Positions 11,880 to 22,461 of a stretch of 64,000 nt of DNA are shown here, one piece after another. Location: assembly GCA_026210745.1 (NCBI GenBank), contig CP110631.1, positions 806,001-870,000 on the forward strand, read 5' to 3'. The notes beneath the pieces are model-generated. The model ran no database searches. It saw only the letters and a program-made list of their open reading frames with translations, and had not been told where the DNA came from. The stretch comes from Exobasidium rhododendri (Eukaryota > Basidiomycota > Exobasidiomycetes > Exobasidiales > Exobasidiaceae). Both the position numbers and the translations under genes were made by a program. Position 1 is the stretch's first letter, and the number at the start of each line of letters is the position of its first letter.

Positions 11880-12222
11880 ACCTCTGATGGCAGCTTCATC
11901 TTTGGGCGCAGCAGCAAGCCGTACCTTGTCTCTAGTCTCGCATGCACACTCTAGATCCAGCTAGTGTCCCAGTTCTCAGCGGATCGAAGCAAAATTTGGC
12001 TGAGTGTCAAAAGGACAAATAGAGATGACTGGAGCAACGTTCGCTTCTAAGCAGGGGGATGGGGATAAATCTCAACATAAGTGGGGTGGGGGAGGGGAGT
12101 GATTTTTTATCTTAGCGTTAACCTTCCCTGAGCGCGTCATTATTATCAGACCTCCACTGGATTTCGGCAGTGTCGAAGCCGCGCCTTTGAGGACGGGATT
12201 GCGAAGGAGTTTCTGCCATCAT
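11880..12222 (-). CDS. Tentative small spliced gene, 3' end unresolved
   Basis: Hand-assembled and low confidence. Exons 12222-12123, 12046-12030 and 11960-11882 join through introns of 76 and 69 bases, both the normal size here. The product starts MMAETPSQSRPQRRGFDTAE and continues through NNDALREANVAP, LDLECACETRDKV and RLAAAPKDEAAIR. A GTAAGG donor at 11881 then begins another intron whose acceptor I cannot choose: several AGs give short different C-termini before 11700. The first intron would use an unusual GTTAAC donor. The ATG is only 58 bases from the divergent SYLF-SH3 start. It could instead be non-coding leader of that gene, or upstream exons of the secreted-protein gene. No family recognised. 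Confidence 0.25.
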
Positions 12223-12280
12223 CTCTCCCCCTTTTTGTCCTTGTCTCGACCTACGTTCTACGTGACAATCTCCTGGAAAA

Positions 12281-14662
12281 ATGGGCAATCCTCTGCCTGT
12301 AAATTTAGCTCAGGAATGTAGAAAGGCGCACAAGGTCAGCACTTGCGTCTCTCCCTCCCTTACTTGAACGCACGAGAGAGGTTGGAAAAAGAAGGCTACG
12401 ATGCATGACTAACGCTTTTCTCTCTTCCTCTTCTCCTTTTCTTTTCTTTTCTCGCTTCAGATCCTCACCGAGTTTGTCGATCCTGCACATGGCGGACTAG
12501 ATAGGGTGATTCCTGTCTCCGTTCTCAAGAAAGCGCAGGGATTCGCCATTTTTTCAGTTGCTCGTCTAGGTTTCCTCGTCTCTGCTCGAGCTGGATCAGG
12601 CGTGGTCATTGCTCGACTACCTGACAATTCGTGGTCAGCTCCCTCTGCTCTAGGTCTTGGCGGTCTGGGCGGTGGATTCAACGTCGGACTGGATGTGACT
12701 GATTTCCTGATCATATTGAACAGCTCAAAGGCTGTGCGAAGCTTCATGGCGACGGGAAGTCTTCAGCTTGGTGGCAATCTTTCCGTAGCTGTGGGACCAC
12801 TAGGACGAGCAGCTGAAGCCTCTGGTGCTGTGAATTCATCGGGAAACCTGGCCGCCATGTATTCCTACTCCAAAAGCAAAGGCCTGTATGGAGGAGTGTC
12901 AGTGGAGGGGACGATCTTGGTGGATCGAAGTGATGCCAATTCCAAGGCTTACGATCGTACCATCACGGCTAAGCAGATCCTCTCTGGTGGCGTAGAGGCA
13001 CCTGCTTTTGCGCAGCCACTGATCTCCACAATCGAAAAGTTCACCTTCACCGGCGAGATTCAGTACAGTATTGATAATGCTCGCAGTGGTGAAGATGAAA
13101 AGTTTGACTTCGACGACGACGGATACGAAGAAGATATAAATGCCCTGAATCATGACATGGCGAGTGGGCGTATTGCATCACCGAACGCATCTCGCAAGAA
13201 AAACCAATTTGTCGATGATTACGAGTCACGGAGGCCTGGTGATTATGCCTTTGGGAACAGCTCAGGAGCATCACATACCAATTCGCCGACTCAGACCCGC
13301 AGATCTTTCTTGGGTGGAGCATACGGTAGTGGGACCCGGGGGAGTGACTATGCCAATTTGGACAACAACTACAGCGACAGGAATGGAAACGAGTCTCCGA
13401 TATCCTCTAGTAGGATCAAGATACCCTTTGTAAGGAGTCGCTCTTCAACAGGCGGTAGTGGGTCTATCTTTGGTGATGAAGGCGGCTCTTACACTACTAC
13501 TGGGCAGAAGATTCGCAGAGACGCTCCCACTCCCCCGACGTATAAATCAGAGGCTTCCAATGGGAGAGGTAGTAGAACTCATCGAGCAACTTCTTCGTTC
13601 CCCACGCAGTTCAGCAACAGTGGTTACGAAGACGAAGATGCCTTTGAGAGTAATCAGACGATGGAGAGGTCAAGTCGGATAAGTGAGGAGGAGCCGCAAG
13701 CCCCTTCGAGAGATAGCTGGGATGATGAAGCGCTGCGTCGAAAGCCACACGCTGCTTTCTCTCGAGCGGCCAGTAATGACTTGCTTGACTTTGAGCTAGA
13801 CCGCAGTGCAGTGACGCAAAGACAAGCACCAAGGCCTAGCGAGAAGAATCTAATTGATTTCGGGGAGGCTGATGCAAGAAACTACAGTAGCGTCGGGGAG
13901 AGTAATGGCAGTCGAAGAAAGACGTACGGAATGGACGAACTTGACAAGGAGCTCCAAGCTCGAACGTCCATGTCTTCCCTGGATGACTCTCTTCCTCCCC
14001 TGACAAATGGACACGGCAGCTCGTCAAGAAATGGGAGTGGAGGAGGAGGAGGAGGAGGAGGAGGAGGGTGGAGGTCTGACTATGGTCTACCAGCTGAATC
14101 TTCCTCATCCTCGCCTAGACCAAAGATGCACACGAGAACAAGCAGCACACAGAAGATCTTCAACCGACTGCGTGGCAACAGTCAGAGCAGCAAGAACGCG
14201 TTTGTCAACATGGAGACGTGGGATCAAAAGTATACCTCACCTTCGCAGAGAGGGACGCCTTCCCCTGGTCCTGATCGAAGCTTCGGATCAGCGACACCAC
14301 CTGCTTTCAAGGCTTCCACACCGACTGGATTCAAGACAACCACACCGACTGGCTTCAAGAGCACCCCACCAATGAGCACGAGCAGTAGTAGCAGTGGTGG
14401 GTTGTACAGGAAGGCTACTACGCCTACTGGGTTCAGAAGAAGTAGCAACACGGGAAGCAATCTGGAAGGAATCGTTGACAGCGACTCCATGCTGGTCATT
14501 GCCACTTTCCAATTCGATGGGCAGGAAGAGGACGATTTGTCGTTTAAGAGAGGCGACATCATCGAAGTGGTGAAGAGGACGGTCAATCGAGATGATTGGT
14601 GGCAGGGCAGGAACGGTGATGCGCTGGGGAATTTTCCTGCCAACTACACTGAGGACGTCTGA
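12281..14662 (+). CDS. SYLF (Ysc84-type) plus SH3 domain protein
   Basis: Two exons, 12281-12334 and 12461-14662, giving 751 aa. The first exon supplies MGNPLPVNLAQECRKAHK, the conserved N-terminus of the Ysc84/Lsb3/SH3YL1 family, missing if only the long exon is read. The SYLF domain covers about residues 1-220 (VLKKAQGFAIFSVARLGFL, RAGSGVVIARL, WSAPSALGLGGLGGG, GLYGGVSVEGTILVDR), known to bind phosphoinositides and actin. A long Ser/Arg-rich disordered linker follows, with a poly-Gly run and repeated TPTGF(K/R) units. The extreme C-terminus is an SH3 domain: ATFQFDGQEEDDLSFKRGD, then WWQGRNGDALGNFPANY. Yeast homologues act at cortical actin patches in endocytosis. The linker is much longer than in yeast Lsb3/Ysc84. 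Confidence 0.93.
14032..14075. repeat. GGA-type trinucleotide run encoding poly-Gly
   Basis: Within the SYLF-SH3 linker, a run of GGA/GGG codons encodes about eleven glycines. It is a simple-sequence tract likely to vary in length between strains. Confidence 0.8.
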
Positions 14663-14840
14663 TCTGCACACACGCTGCAGTGGGTGTTGTGTTTTTTTTG
14701 GATTGTTTCAAGAGCGAATTACACACGGAGGAGAGAAGTCAGACTTAGACGGGGGGAAAGGGAAAGGGGGTAGCAGCACCCACCGAGGGGCATAAAATAT
14801 ACAGTACTATATAATACAGGAAGAGCACGGAAAGCACACA

Positions 14841-17787
14841 CTACGACTCGCTGATCTTGCGCACGGTTCGACGATCACCGTGGCCAGCCATCTTGAGGAC
14901 GCCGTTTGCCTCTAGTGCTTGCAACGTGCTCCAGAGATCACTTGCATCCACCGGCATGGTACTCTGCTCGTTGAGCTTCTTGGCCAAATCACTGTATCGA
15001 ACGGATTTCCCACCGAGACTCAATTGATCGACTAACAGCTCGATCTCTCGCTGTAGGTCACCGGCCATCTTCCGTTGATATTGTCCCTTTCCTGTATTGA
15101 TCAGATCCAAGTCGATCAGACCGGTCAGAGGATCTGTTGCACTACTTTTGGCTGCTTCGCGAATCAATCGAAATGCTTCATCCACGTCTGCCACAGTCAC
15201 CTTGTCGCTGAACCTCATCCTGGCGTGTGCTTCCGAAAGTCGAATACCACTCTCTAGCTGTCTGGTGGTGGCGGTGATTCGCTTTTCCGAGCTCCGCGGA
15301 TCTTCTGAACCGGCTTTTCTGAGATTGACATACTCTCGTGCTAAGGCTTCCCCTGCCTCTGCTGTGATCTCGGGATTGATGTGGTTCCTTGCAAAGCTGA
15401 TGTAGGCCGTCAACGTCTCGATCGGCAGGATGTCGACTCCTCCAGTCGTCGGGGCATCCTCCAGGTACAGCGACACCAAATGGCGCGCTAGTCGACGGTC
15501 TGAGAATTCGTCCACTTTGTCCAGCACGAGGTAGACCAGGTCGAATCGCGAAATCAGGGTAGAGGGCAAGTCGATGTTCTTGGTGATGGGCAGCTTGATG
15601 TTGTACCTTGATCCGACGGGATTGGCAGCTGCCAAGACAGACGTTCGCGCATTCAGCGTCGTAATGATGCCTGCTTTGGCGATCGACACGGTCTGCTGCT
15701 CCATGACCTCGTGCAAGACGCTTCGAGTGCTTTCGTTCATCTTGTCGAATTCGTCGATGCAGCAGACGCCTCCATCAGACAGCACGAGCGCTCCACTCTC
15801 CAGTACCAGCTGCTTCGTGTCGGGGTCTCGTGTCACGTAGGCGGTCAGACCGACGGCACTGCTGCCCTTGCCACTTGCATACACGCCTCGAGGGGCAATC
15901 TTGTGCACGTACGTCAGAATCTGCGACTTGGACGTACCGGGGTCTCCCACCATGAGCACGTTGATGTCCCCACGATAGCGCGGTCCTCCACCACCGCCTG
16001 CTGTGGCAATAGTCTTATTCGTGCCGCCAAACATCTGAAGCAGGATGCCCTTCTTGACGTCGTCCATCTCGTAAATGCTCGGCGCCAGACTGCGGGACAG
16101 CACTTCATACACGTCCGGTCGATCAGCAATACTGGCCAGCTTCTCCTGAAGAGACTTGTTGGCGGCGGTCGAATTTGGCTCGTCTGCATCGCCCGTCGTG
16201 CCCATACGAACGTCGAGATCCTCGTCGTCGTCTTCGCCTCCTACTCCCATCGCCTGCATTCCTCTGCCTGCGTTCTGGTCCTTTTCTTCTCTCGTAGACA
16301 GGTCCACGCCCAATTGGCGAGTATTTCCCCTCTTGATGTGGACAACGTCGAGGAACGTCTTGTACAGGCTCTTTTGCGACCTTTGACGCGGATTCACTCG
16401 CACTGGTTGGCCTCGGTACAGCCCTGTAATCTCGATTCGGTCACCTGGCTTGGTTAGATCCACCATGTCGTCGTACGCACACAGAGTGACCGAGTGAGGC
16501 GTCTGGCCGTCCGGCACGACATCCGGTGTTTCCTGCAGTCGGATAATCTGTCGGTCGTTGAATTCGCATCGATTGTGAATGATCGCCATGGTCCCCAACG
16601 AGTTACAAGACGGCTTCACGCATCGATTCGGTTCCTCGATTCGCCCCTTGTCGATTCCCCGGACGACTGCCTGATTGCACACCATGCAGCGAAAAAAGGC
16701 ACTCTGCATGTCCGGGATCAGCGCAGTCGAACGAATCACCAGACCACGGACGGTGATCAACTTGTCCAAGTCATTCGGATTCAAGTTGCGCATGTTGACA
16801 GCTTCCAAGCCAAACGGTCGCACCTTGTACACCATCGACGCAGTTGCTTTGCGATCACTCTCTGATGCGAGACCTTCCGCTTGCAACCTCGAGACCATGT
16901 CGACCATGACATCCTTGAGAATGTGGTCCATGACGGGAATGATCTCACTCGGGTACTTTACCAACCAGTAGGCAAACTTCTTCGACGGCCCAAAGCAGGC
17001 CAGGTCGGTGATTCTGACGTTGAGAGCCGTCTGGTCCGTGTCGAACATCGTCTTCATGTACTGCTCGTAGAGACGGTGCTCTCCTTCGGCCTTGGTACGA
17101 CGGGGCACATCGAGACCTTGCGCTTTCAACGCAGCCCAGCGGTATTTGATTCGAAAGCCCAGAAGAAAGTCCTTGAAGGCAGTCATGGCTTCTACTGTGC
17201 CGACTTCCGTACCCCACAGGACTTTATGGTATGTTTCCTGCGGTCTAGTCGGGTCTGTAGTGGGAGCATCCTGAGAGAAGCTGAAGTCGCTGCTGGCGTG
17301 ATCATTCGTGTTGAGTGTACGTCGTGCAGCAGGCGAGGAGAAGCTGTGCTGAAAAGAGGGGCGAAGTTCACCTCGTGTGGTGGTAGGCGCAGCAGGCGTG
17401 CGAGGAGTCGAGTTCACCGAGCTGGTCGGGAAGAAGAGAGGCTGTCCGTCGCCATCTTCGCTGTGCATGGCGCTCGACGGCATTCCACGTCGTGTGGCAG
17501 CGTTGAGAGTACGTGCGTTTGGTGTTCGGGAGGGGGAAGAGGAGCTAGGGAAGTGCAAGGGAGTCGACTGGCCATCTGTATGTATTTCGATGATAGTGTA
17601 GGGTAAATCAGTCAGTCAGTAGTGCATACATGGTCACCTTCATTGATCTCCCCTTCTCACCTCGCAACGCCTGACGACGATCAGATCCGGCCACACTCTT
17701 GACGGGACTGCTAGACGGAAAAAGAAGCTGATCAGAGGCAGGAGAATCCTGCATCATGGCATCAGAAGGGCCACCGGGTGTCGACAT
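14841..17787 (-). CDS. MCM4: DNA replication licensing factor MCM4
   Basis: Two exons, 17787-17661 and 17575-14841, joined through a 85-base intron: 953 aa, a normal MCM4 length. The N-terminus is Ser/Pro-rich (FPSSSP repeated, SP sites), the regulatory tail targeted by DDK and CDK in this family. A C4 zinc finger lies at about residues 340-368 (CMVCNQ ... CVKPSCNSL). The AAA+ core has Walker A GDPGTSKSQ (about 587), Walker B CCIDEFDKM (about 647) and the arginine-finger region LISRFDLVYLVLDKVDE (about 715). A winged-helix tail ends in RKISES. MCM4 is one of six subunits of the Mcm2-7 helicase loaded at origins. LPSTLISRFDL and the N-terminal tail favour MCM4 over the other paralogues. It is divergent from FES1. 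Confidence 0.96.
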
Positions 17788-18139
17788 CTTTGAGAGGGGG
17801 ATCGGTGGGATCAGGGGAGGGGGGGACTGAATGAGGAAGCAAGGCACAAAGAGAAGGGACACTGAACTCCTCACACAAGTCTATCAGCTCCCCCCCTTAC
17901 CAGAATAAACACGCGTGTTGCTTCAGTCTATAGCGCGTAAATGGACGTGTCGAGGCTCGTCTACGCGTCTGGCCATGTGGCGTCGGGCGCCCAGAAATCA
18001 CATCTGCACAAGGTTGAGACATAAATTTTTGGCCACCTTCTCCACTCGTCGATGGAATTCTTCCGACAAATCGAACATATACGACCACGGAATTGGCAGG
18101 CGATCGTAATTCCTTCTCCCATCAAAACGTACACGCAAG
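17788..18139. promoter_or_regulatory. Divergent MCM4 / FES1 promoter
   Basis: A 352-base spacer between the start codons of MCM4 (minus) and FES1 (plus). It holds two ACGCGT-containing or ACGCG-core sites (CACGCGTG at about 17909-17916 and TACGCGTC at about 17961-17968), which resemble the MluI cell-cycle box of G1/S genes. No gene is seen in it. Confidence 0.5.
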
Positions 18140-19456
18140 ATGAGCGCTCCACCACCACGAACCCCCGATGACCTACTGAAGTGGTCGATAGCCGCTCAGA
18201 ACGCCGATGGTCTAGCAAACGGCGAACAGAACATGCATGAAATAGCAGATGAAGTGGCGCAGGGGAAGCGACCAGATCTAGCAGATCCAGCACTATACGA
18301 TGCACTTATGGGAAAGAGTGAGGCAACAATGATGAAGGAGGAACTCGCAGTAGCCATGGATCTCAACCGCAACGAAAAGGACAGAGTTCAAGCGTTGGAC
18401 AACTTTGAAATGGTGGGTGGCGAGCTCTGACATGCATGTGACGTGAATTTCTTTCCCTTATATCTGACAAAATTCTACCGTCGTTGGCAGCTGATCGAAT
18501 CGATTGACAATGCAAACAATATCAAGAGCATGAAGCTATGGGAGCCGATCATTTCCCTCCTCACACATCCACAATCGACACCGCCGATCCAACACGCTAC
18601 GCTATGGATCATTGGCACTGCCGTTCAAAACAACGACAAGGCACAGATGTCTATCCTAGATTTTGAGCCGCTTGCACCTTTACTTGATTTGTTGAAAAGC
18701 AGCAGTGATGGCGAAGTAAGGAGCAAGGCCATGTATGCGATCAGTGGTATATTGAAGCACAATCCGAAAGCGGTAGATCTGTTTGGAAAGTCGGATGGAT
18801 GGGTTGTGCTCAAAGGTGCTCTGTTGGACTCCAACGTCTCGCTGAGGAGGAAAGCGGCGTTCTTGGTGAATTCGCTGCTGCTGCAGGACGATACTGGTGA
18901 GGAGAAGGAGAGCAGCGCTCCAGTTGACACCCCTGCGACTGGCTCGACTGCCATTGCACCTGTCGACACGCCGCCTGCGTCTACACTTCCTACCGCTCCA
19001 CTGGAACAGCTTCCTGCCACACTTACTAGCGGTGTGCTTCATCCCAGTATTCCACCACTTCTTGTGTCTTCAAGTCTGCTCGATGCTCTCATTCTTTCGC
19101 TCCTTCCTGCGTCTCTTCAAAGCACCATACCAGCCTCTGTGTTGGACAAGATCGAGACGATTTCGACTGTGGGAGGACCAGACGGAGACATCGAACTTCG
19201 CGAAGACCTCGACTTTTCCGAAAAGGGCGTCCGAACTTGTCTGACGTTTGTCGAAAAGGTGAAGGAGCATGGTGGATCTGCCACATTTGATGACAAGAAG
19301 GGCCTAGCCCAGGCAAGGAGTCTCCTGAAAGTCTTAGCACAAGAGCTGAACGGGAAAGCGATAGAGAGCGAAGAAGGAATAGAGTTCAGATGGCAAGAGC
19401 TGGGATTGAGTAGCGGGGAACTAGAGGCGTTTGTCGAGTCGGTCGGGGCCCTGTGA
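18140..19456 (+). CDS. FES1: Hsp70 nucleotide exchange factor Fes1
   Basis: Two exons, 18140-18412 and 18491-19456, 412 aa. The N-terminus (PDDLLKWSIAAQNADG) is the conserved Fes1 start, followed by the armadillo-like solenoid: MDLNRNEKDRVQALDNFEM-LIESIDNANNIK, LLTHPQSTPPIQHATLWIIG, TAVQNNDKAQ, RSKAMYAISGILKHNP. Fes1/HspBP1 proteins release ADP from cytosolic Hsp70 and help direct misfolded proteins to degradation. A Thr/Pro/Ala-rich insert (about residues 225-265) interrupts the C-terminal half and makes the protein longer than yeast Fes1 (290 aa). The intron join restores EM-LIESIDNANN, which is continuous in the family. Confidence 0.94.
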
Positions 19457-19628
19457 TCGGCATCCGTTCTTTCGTATGTTGTACCAACAGTAGAGGGGAA
19501 GGAGGGAGGGGACTATGTAATGAATACAATACCACCATACATTTTCAGACTGTCTCCTTCGTATGTGTTACATTGCTATTCAGTCGACTACATCGTGTCA
19601 GATCCTTGGTTTATATACAAAATCCTCG

Positions 19629-21979
19629 TCATAGCTTGCTCCCTTCCGACTGTGCTGGTGCCTCCTTTTCGCACACCTCTCTCAAGTATTGCAACGACTC
19701 CACGATAGCCTTCGCCAGTGTGTTTGTAGGGTGCGTCCCTGATTCACCTTGTCCCTCAGGCGGTGGATGCTTACTCTCGATTCCAAACTTCAGGAGGTTC
19801 GCCCCCGCCAGATAGTTGATTCCGTATCCATCCAAGAAACCAGACCCGAATCCAGTCCCTGCCAGTTTGTCACCTGCACTCAGCCCACTCGTACTCAATT
19901 TCCAACTCTGCGATTCACCCAGGAGTTCATCGCCTAATAGCAGCCTAGCCCCTGCCCAGAATTCTTCCTTTGCACCGGCACTACCTTCGGCCGGAAGCTT
20001 CCCGTCTTCTTGCGCATCATAGACTAGTCGTAGTCCCGTCAAGTGTCGATCCACTCCTCTCCCAAAGGAAGACGCTTTCGTTTGATTGTTGTGTGCAGTA
20101 GTTGCGGAGGACAGCAATTCATACACCTTGGAAGCCGGCTCTCCGTCTCGTACTGCTTTGACGAATTGGTAACTGTCGTTGGAAAAGCTTCGAATGACTT
20201 CCGTTCTTCCATGCTTGAATAGCCGAGTACTAGCAGTCTCGTATGTAGGCACCTGATATCCCTTGACCTTGTAGAAGGCCAATTGCAGCACCTGTTGAAT
20301 GAAGGCATCGGGACTCTGCTTTGCTACCTTCTTGATCCAAGTGGTACCGAAATCATCGAACCAGAGCTCTCCAATGTCGCTCTCTGTGCTGATGCTCCTA
20401 GCGACCTCGAACGCAGATCGGAGATTTGCTTCAGTTCTCGCATCGAGCACCCAGTGTAATTTTTGGTGCAATGGTGCAGCTCCGGAAGTCGCCGTAGAGA
20501 CGCCGGAGAGCGAGCCAGTAGAAGAAAAGCTTTGACCTGGCGGTGGAGCAGGTTCCCCAAGGGCATACTCTACCACGATACTTGGAATCAGCGCGTCGCA
20601 TGGTGAGTGCTCACCCATCAGACCGGCCCTGCCATTTGGTTCGACGATGATGCTGATAGCTTTGTCAAACCATCGATTCAGCCCTGCTCGACCAGCTCCT
20701 GAAACATTTCGAGCGTGTGCGTCGACAGATGAAGGTGTGCAGGGGTGAGCGACGGGAGCATGTGCTGATGATAGCGGCAAAACAGAGGAGTCAAGACAGA
20801 CGGAGAAGAGCGAATCCTCGATAGAATTGATCGTCTTTCGATTCTGAGGTGATACCGACAGAAGCTGTTCCCTCGCCCGGGTCCACTCATCCCTGCCGTC
20901 GGCCGTCATCACTCCGACTGCTGCACCGTCTCCTTTCTTTGCATCTGCAACAATGTCAGTCAATGCACTTTCGATCTCTTCAAGAGGCACGATGGTGCCG
21001 TCTTCATTCAGAACGTTCAGCTCGTAGAAGTTGTTTCTGGCTATGATGGTCAGGTGTCGAGCCGTGGTAGGATGAGGCGTGGAAGTGTTGTAGTCGTGAG
21101 GAATGGAAGGAATGCGAGTGATTCCAAAGACTTTCGTGTATTGATGCATACAGAAAGCTCCTGCTCTTGATGCATCAGGCATGATATCCTCCGTATCAAG
21201 TCGTATCTTGAAATGCAGTAGCCTATAGATCAGCCATGTAGCCCTTCGAATGCCCCACTCGGCATTGGACCAGTCATTTGTACCCAACACAACGGCCATG
21301 TCATCACTGTATCGCGACTTCCCACTCTTGTCTGCCTTTGTGGATGGATCCTCCAGTTGGGCAGCCGGTGTGTTTGGGTCTGCTCGCATCATAAGCCACC
21401 AATTTGAGTTCACCAGTAGAGGGACCCGCCATTCATGATATGCTTTTTGTAGCCAGAAGCGATCGTCAAGCCAGTTGTTGGGCGAGGTTCTGTCGACATC
21501 TGTCATGGAGCCGAGGGGGGTAGATCATGTGTATCTGGAGGTCAGCGGACAGCCGTTACATTTCAAGACCACACGGGGGGAAAGAAAGCGATCAACTCAC
21601 CTATCAGCCTCTGTTGCAGCTTGTTCATCAGCGTCCCTTCTTTCACTGCCTCCTCTGCCCATGCCTTCCTTTTCTCAAGCTCACTACTTGCTGATTGACG
21701 AGCCTCGAGAGTGTCGAATTCCTCTGCTTGAAGTAGGATAGGTCTCAATGAATCAATATACCTTGCAAGAGTGTCCTCAAGAGCAGGAATCGGTAGCCTT
21801 TTCAAGCTAGACTGCCTCGAGAAAGTCTTTGGTTGATCGGCCAGATTCCCACGATACTTGCTTAGTGCAAACATGGATGCTGTCGAGGTGGAGAAGTATG
21901 CTGGGGCGGCAGAAAGCGAGGGTAGCAGCCTGGTAGTAGATATACGAGTCGGTCTGATCGAGATCAAGCTGCTGTACAT
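19629..21979 (-). CDS. CAT2: Carnitine O-acetyltransferase, mitochondrial and peroxisomal
   Basis: Two exons, 21979-21601 and 21499-19629, 749 aa. The N-terminus MYSSLISIRPTRISTTRLLP is Arg/Ser-rich without acids, a good mitochondrial presequence, and the protein ends GSKL, a canonical PTS1 peroxisomal signal. The body is a choline/carnitine acyltransferase: LPIPALEDTLARYIDSLRP, NNWLDDRFWLQKAYHEWR, the catalytic histidine in LMGEHSPCDA (about residue 420), and the C-terminal SYQFVKAVRDG and DRHLTGLRL. It transfers acetyl groups between CoA and carnitine for export of acetyl units. An in-frame Met downstream of the presequence (MFALSKYRGNLA) could start a peroxisomal form, as known for yeast Cat2. 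It is divergent from PRO2. Confidence 0.94.
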
Positions 21980-22461
21980 TGCAATGTCGAGGGGGAAAGA
22001 AGGAGCAGAGAGAGACGCTGAGAAAAGAGGAGGAAGGGTTCTAGTCGAATTCGAGGGGCTCCAACGCAACGAAGACGATAATGCTGCCTCTGCTCGACGT
22101 CTTTGCTGCTAGTGCCGCGGCGTCGACGAAATGAGGGCGGGGAAAATAGATGGACAATCGCGGAAGAGTCTTAAATTGTACCGCTCTGTTCTTCCCTCCT
22201 CCCTAACCTCCTCCCTAACAAACACTTTCAATTTCCTGAAAAGACGCCTCGTTCTCGTCGGTCGCGCGCTTTTCCCGGTTACCGGTCGCGGGGTAAGAGG
22301 AGGCTTTGCACGTGGCGGAAAGAGGGGTCTCAGCCACCAATTTTGGAAAAATTGGGCGCTTGACGCCTTGCCACTTTTTTCTCGCAATAATTTGAGTCAG
22401 ATCTAGAGGAGAGAGAATTGATTTTTTTTGAGCAGCTGTGACTCACTAATTGTTTCATAGC
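21980..22461. promoter_or_regulatory. Divergent CAT2 / PRO2 promoter
   Basis: A 482-base spacer between divergent starts. It includes a short direct repeat of the block CTCCCTAAC at 22199 and 22210. No coding potential is convincing. The sequence just before the PRO2 ATG ends TTTCATAGC, so a 5' leader intron is possible. Confidence 0.4.

Noticed and set aside
15711-16457. Long plus-strand open frame of 248 codons inside MCM4
   Set aside because: It is antisense to the conserved AAA+ core; the composition follows MCM4 codon use and no motif is present. A shadow of the real gene.
16881-17606. Plus-strand open frame of 241 codons over the MCM4 N-terminus
   Set aside because: Antisense shadow, starting from a non-ATG codon and lacking any domain.
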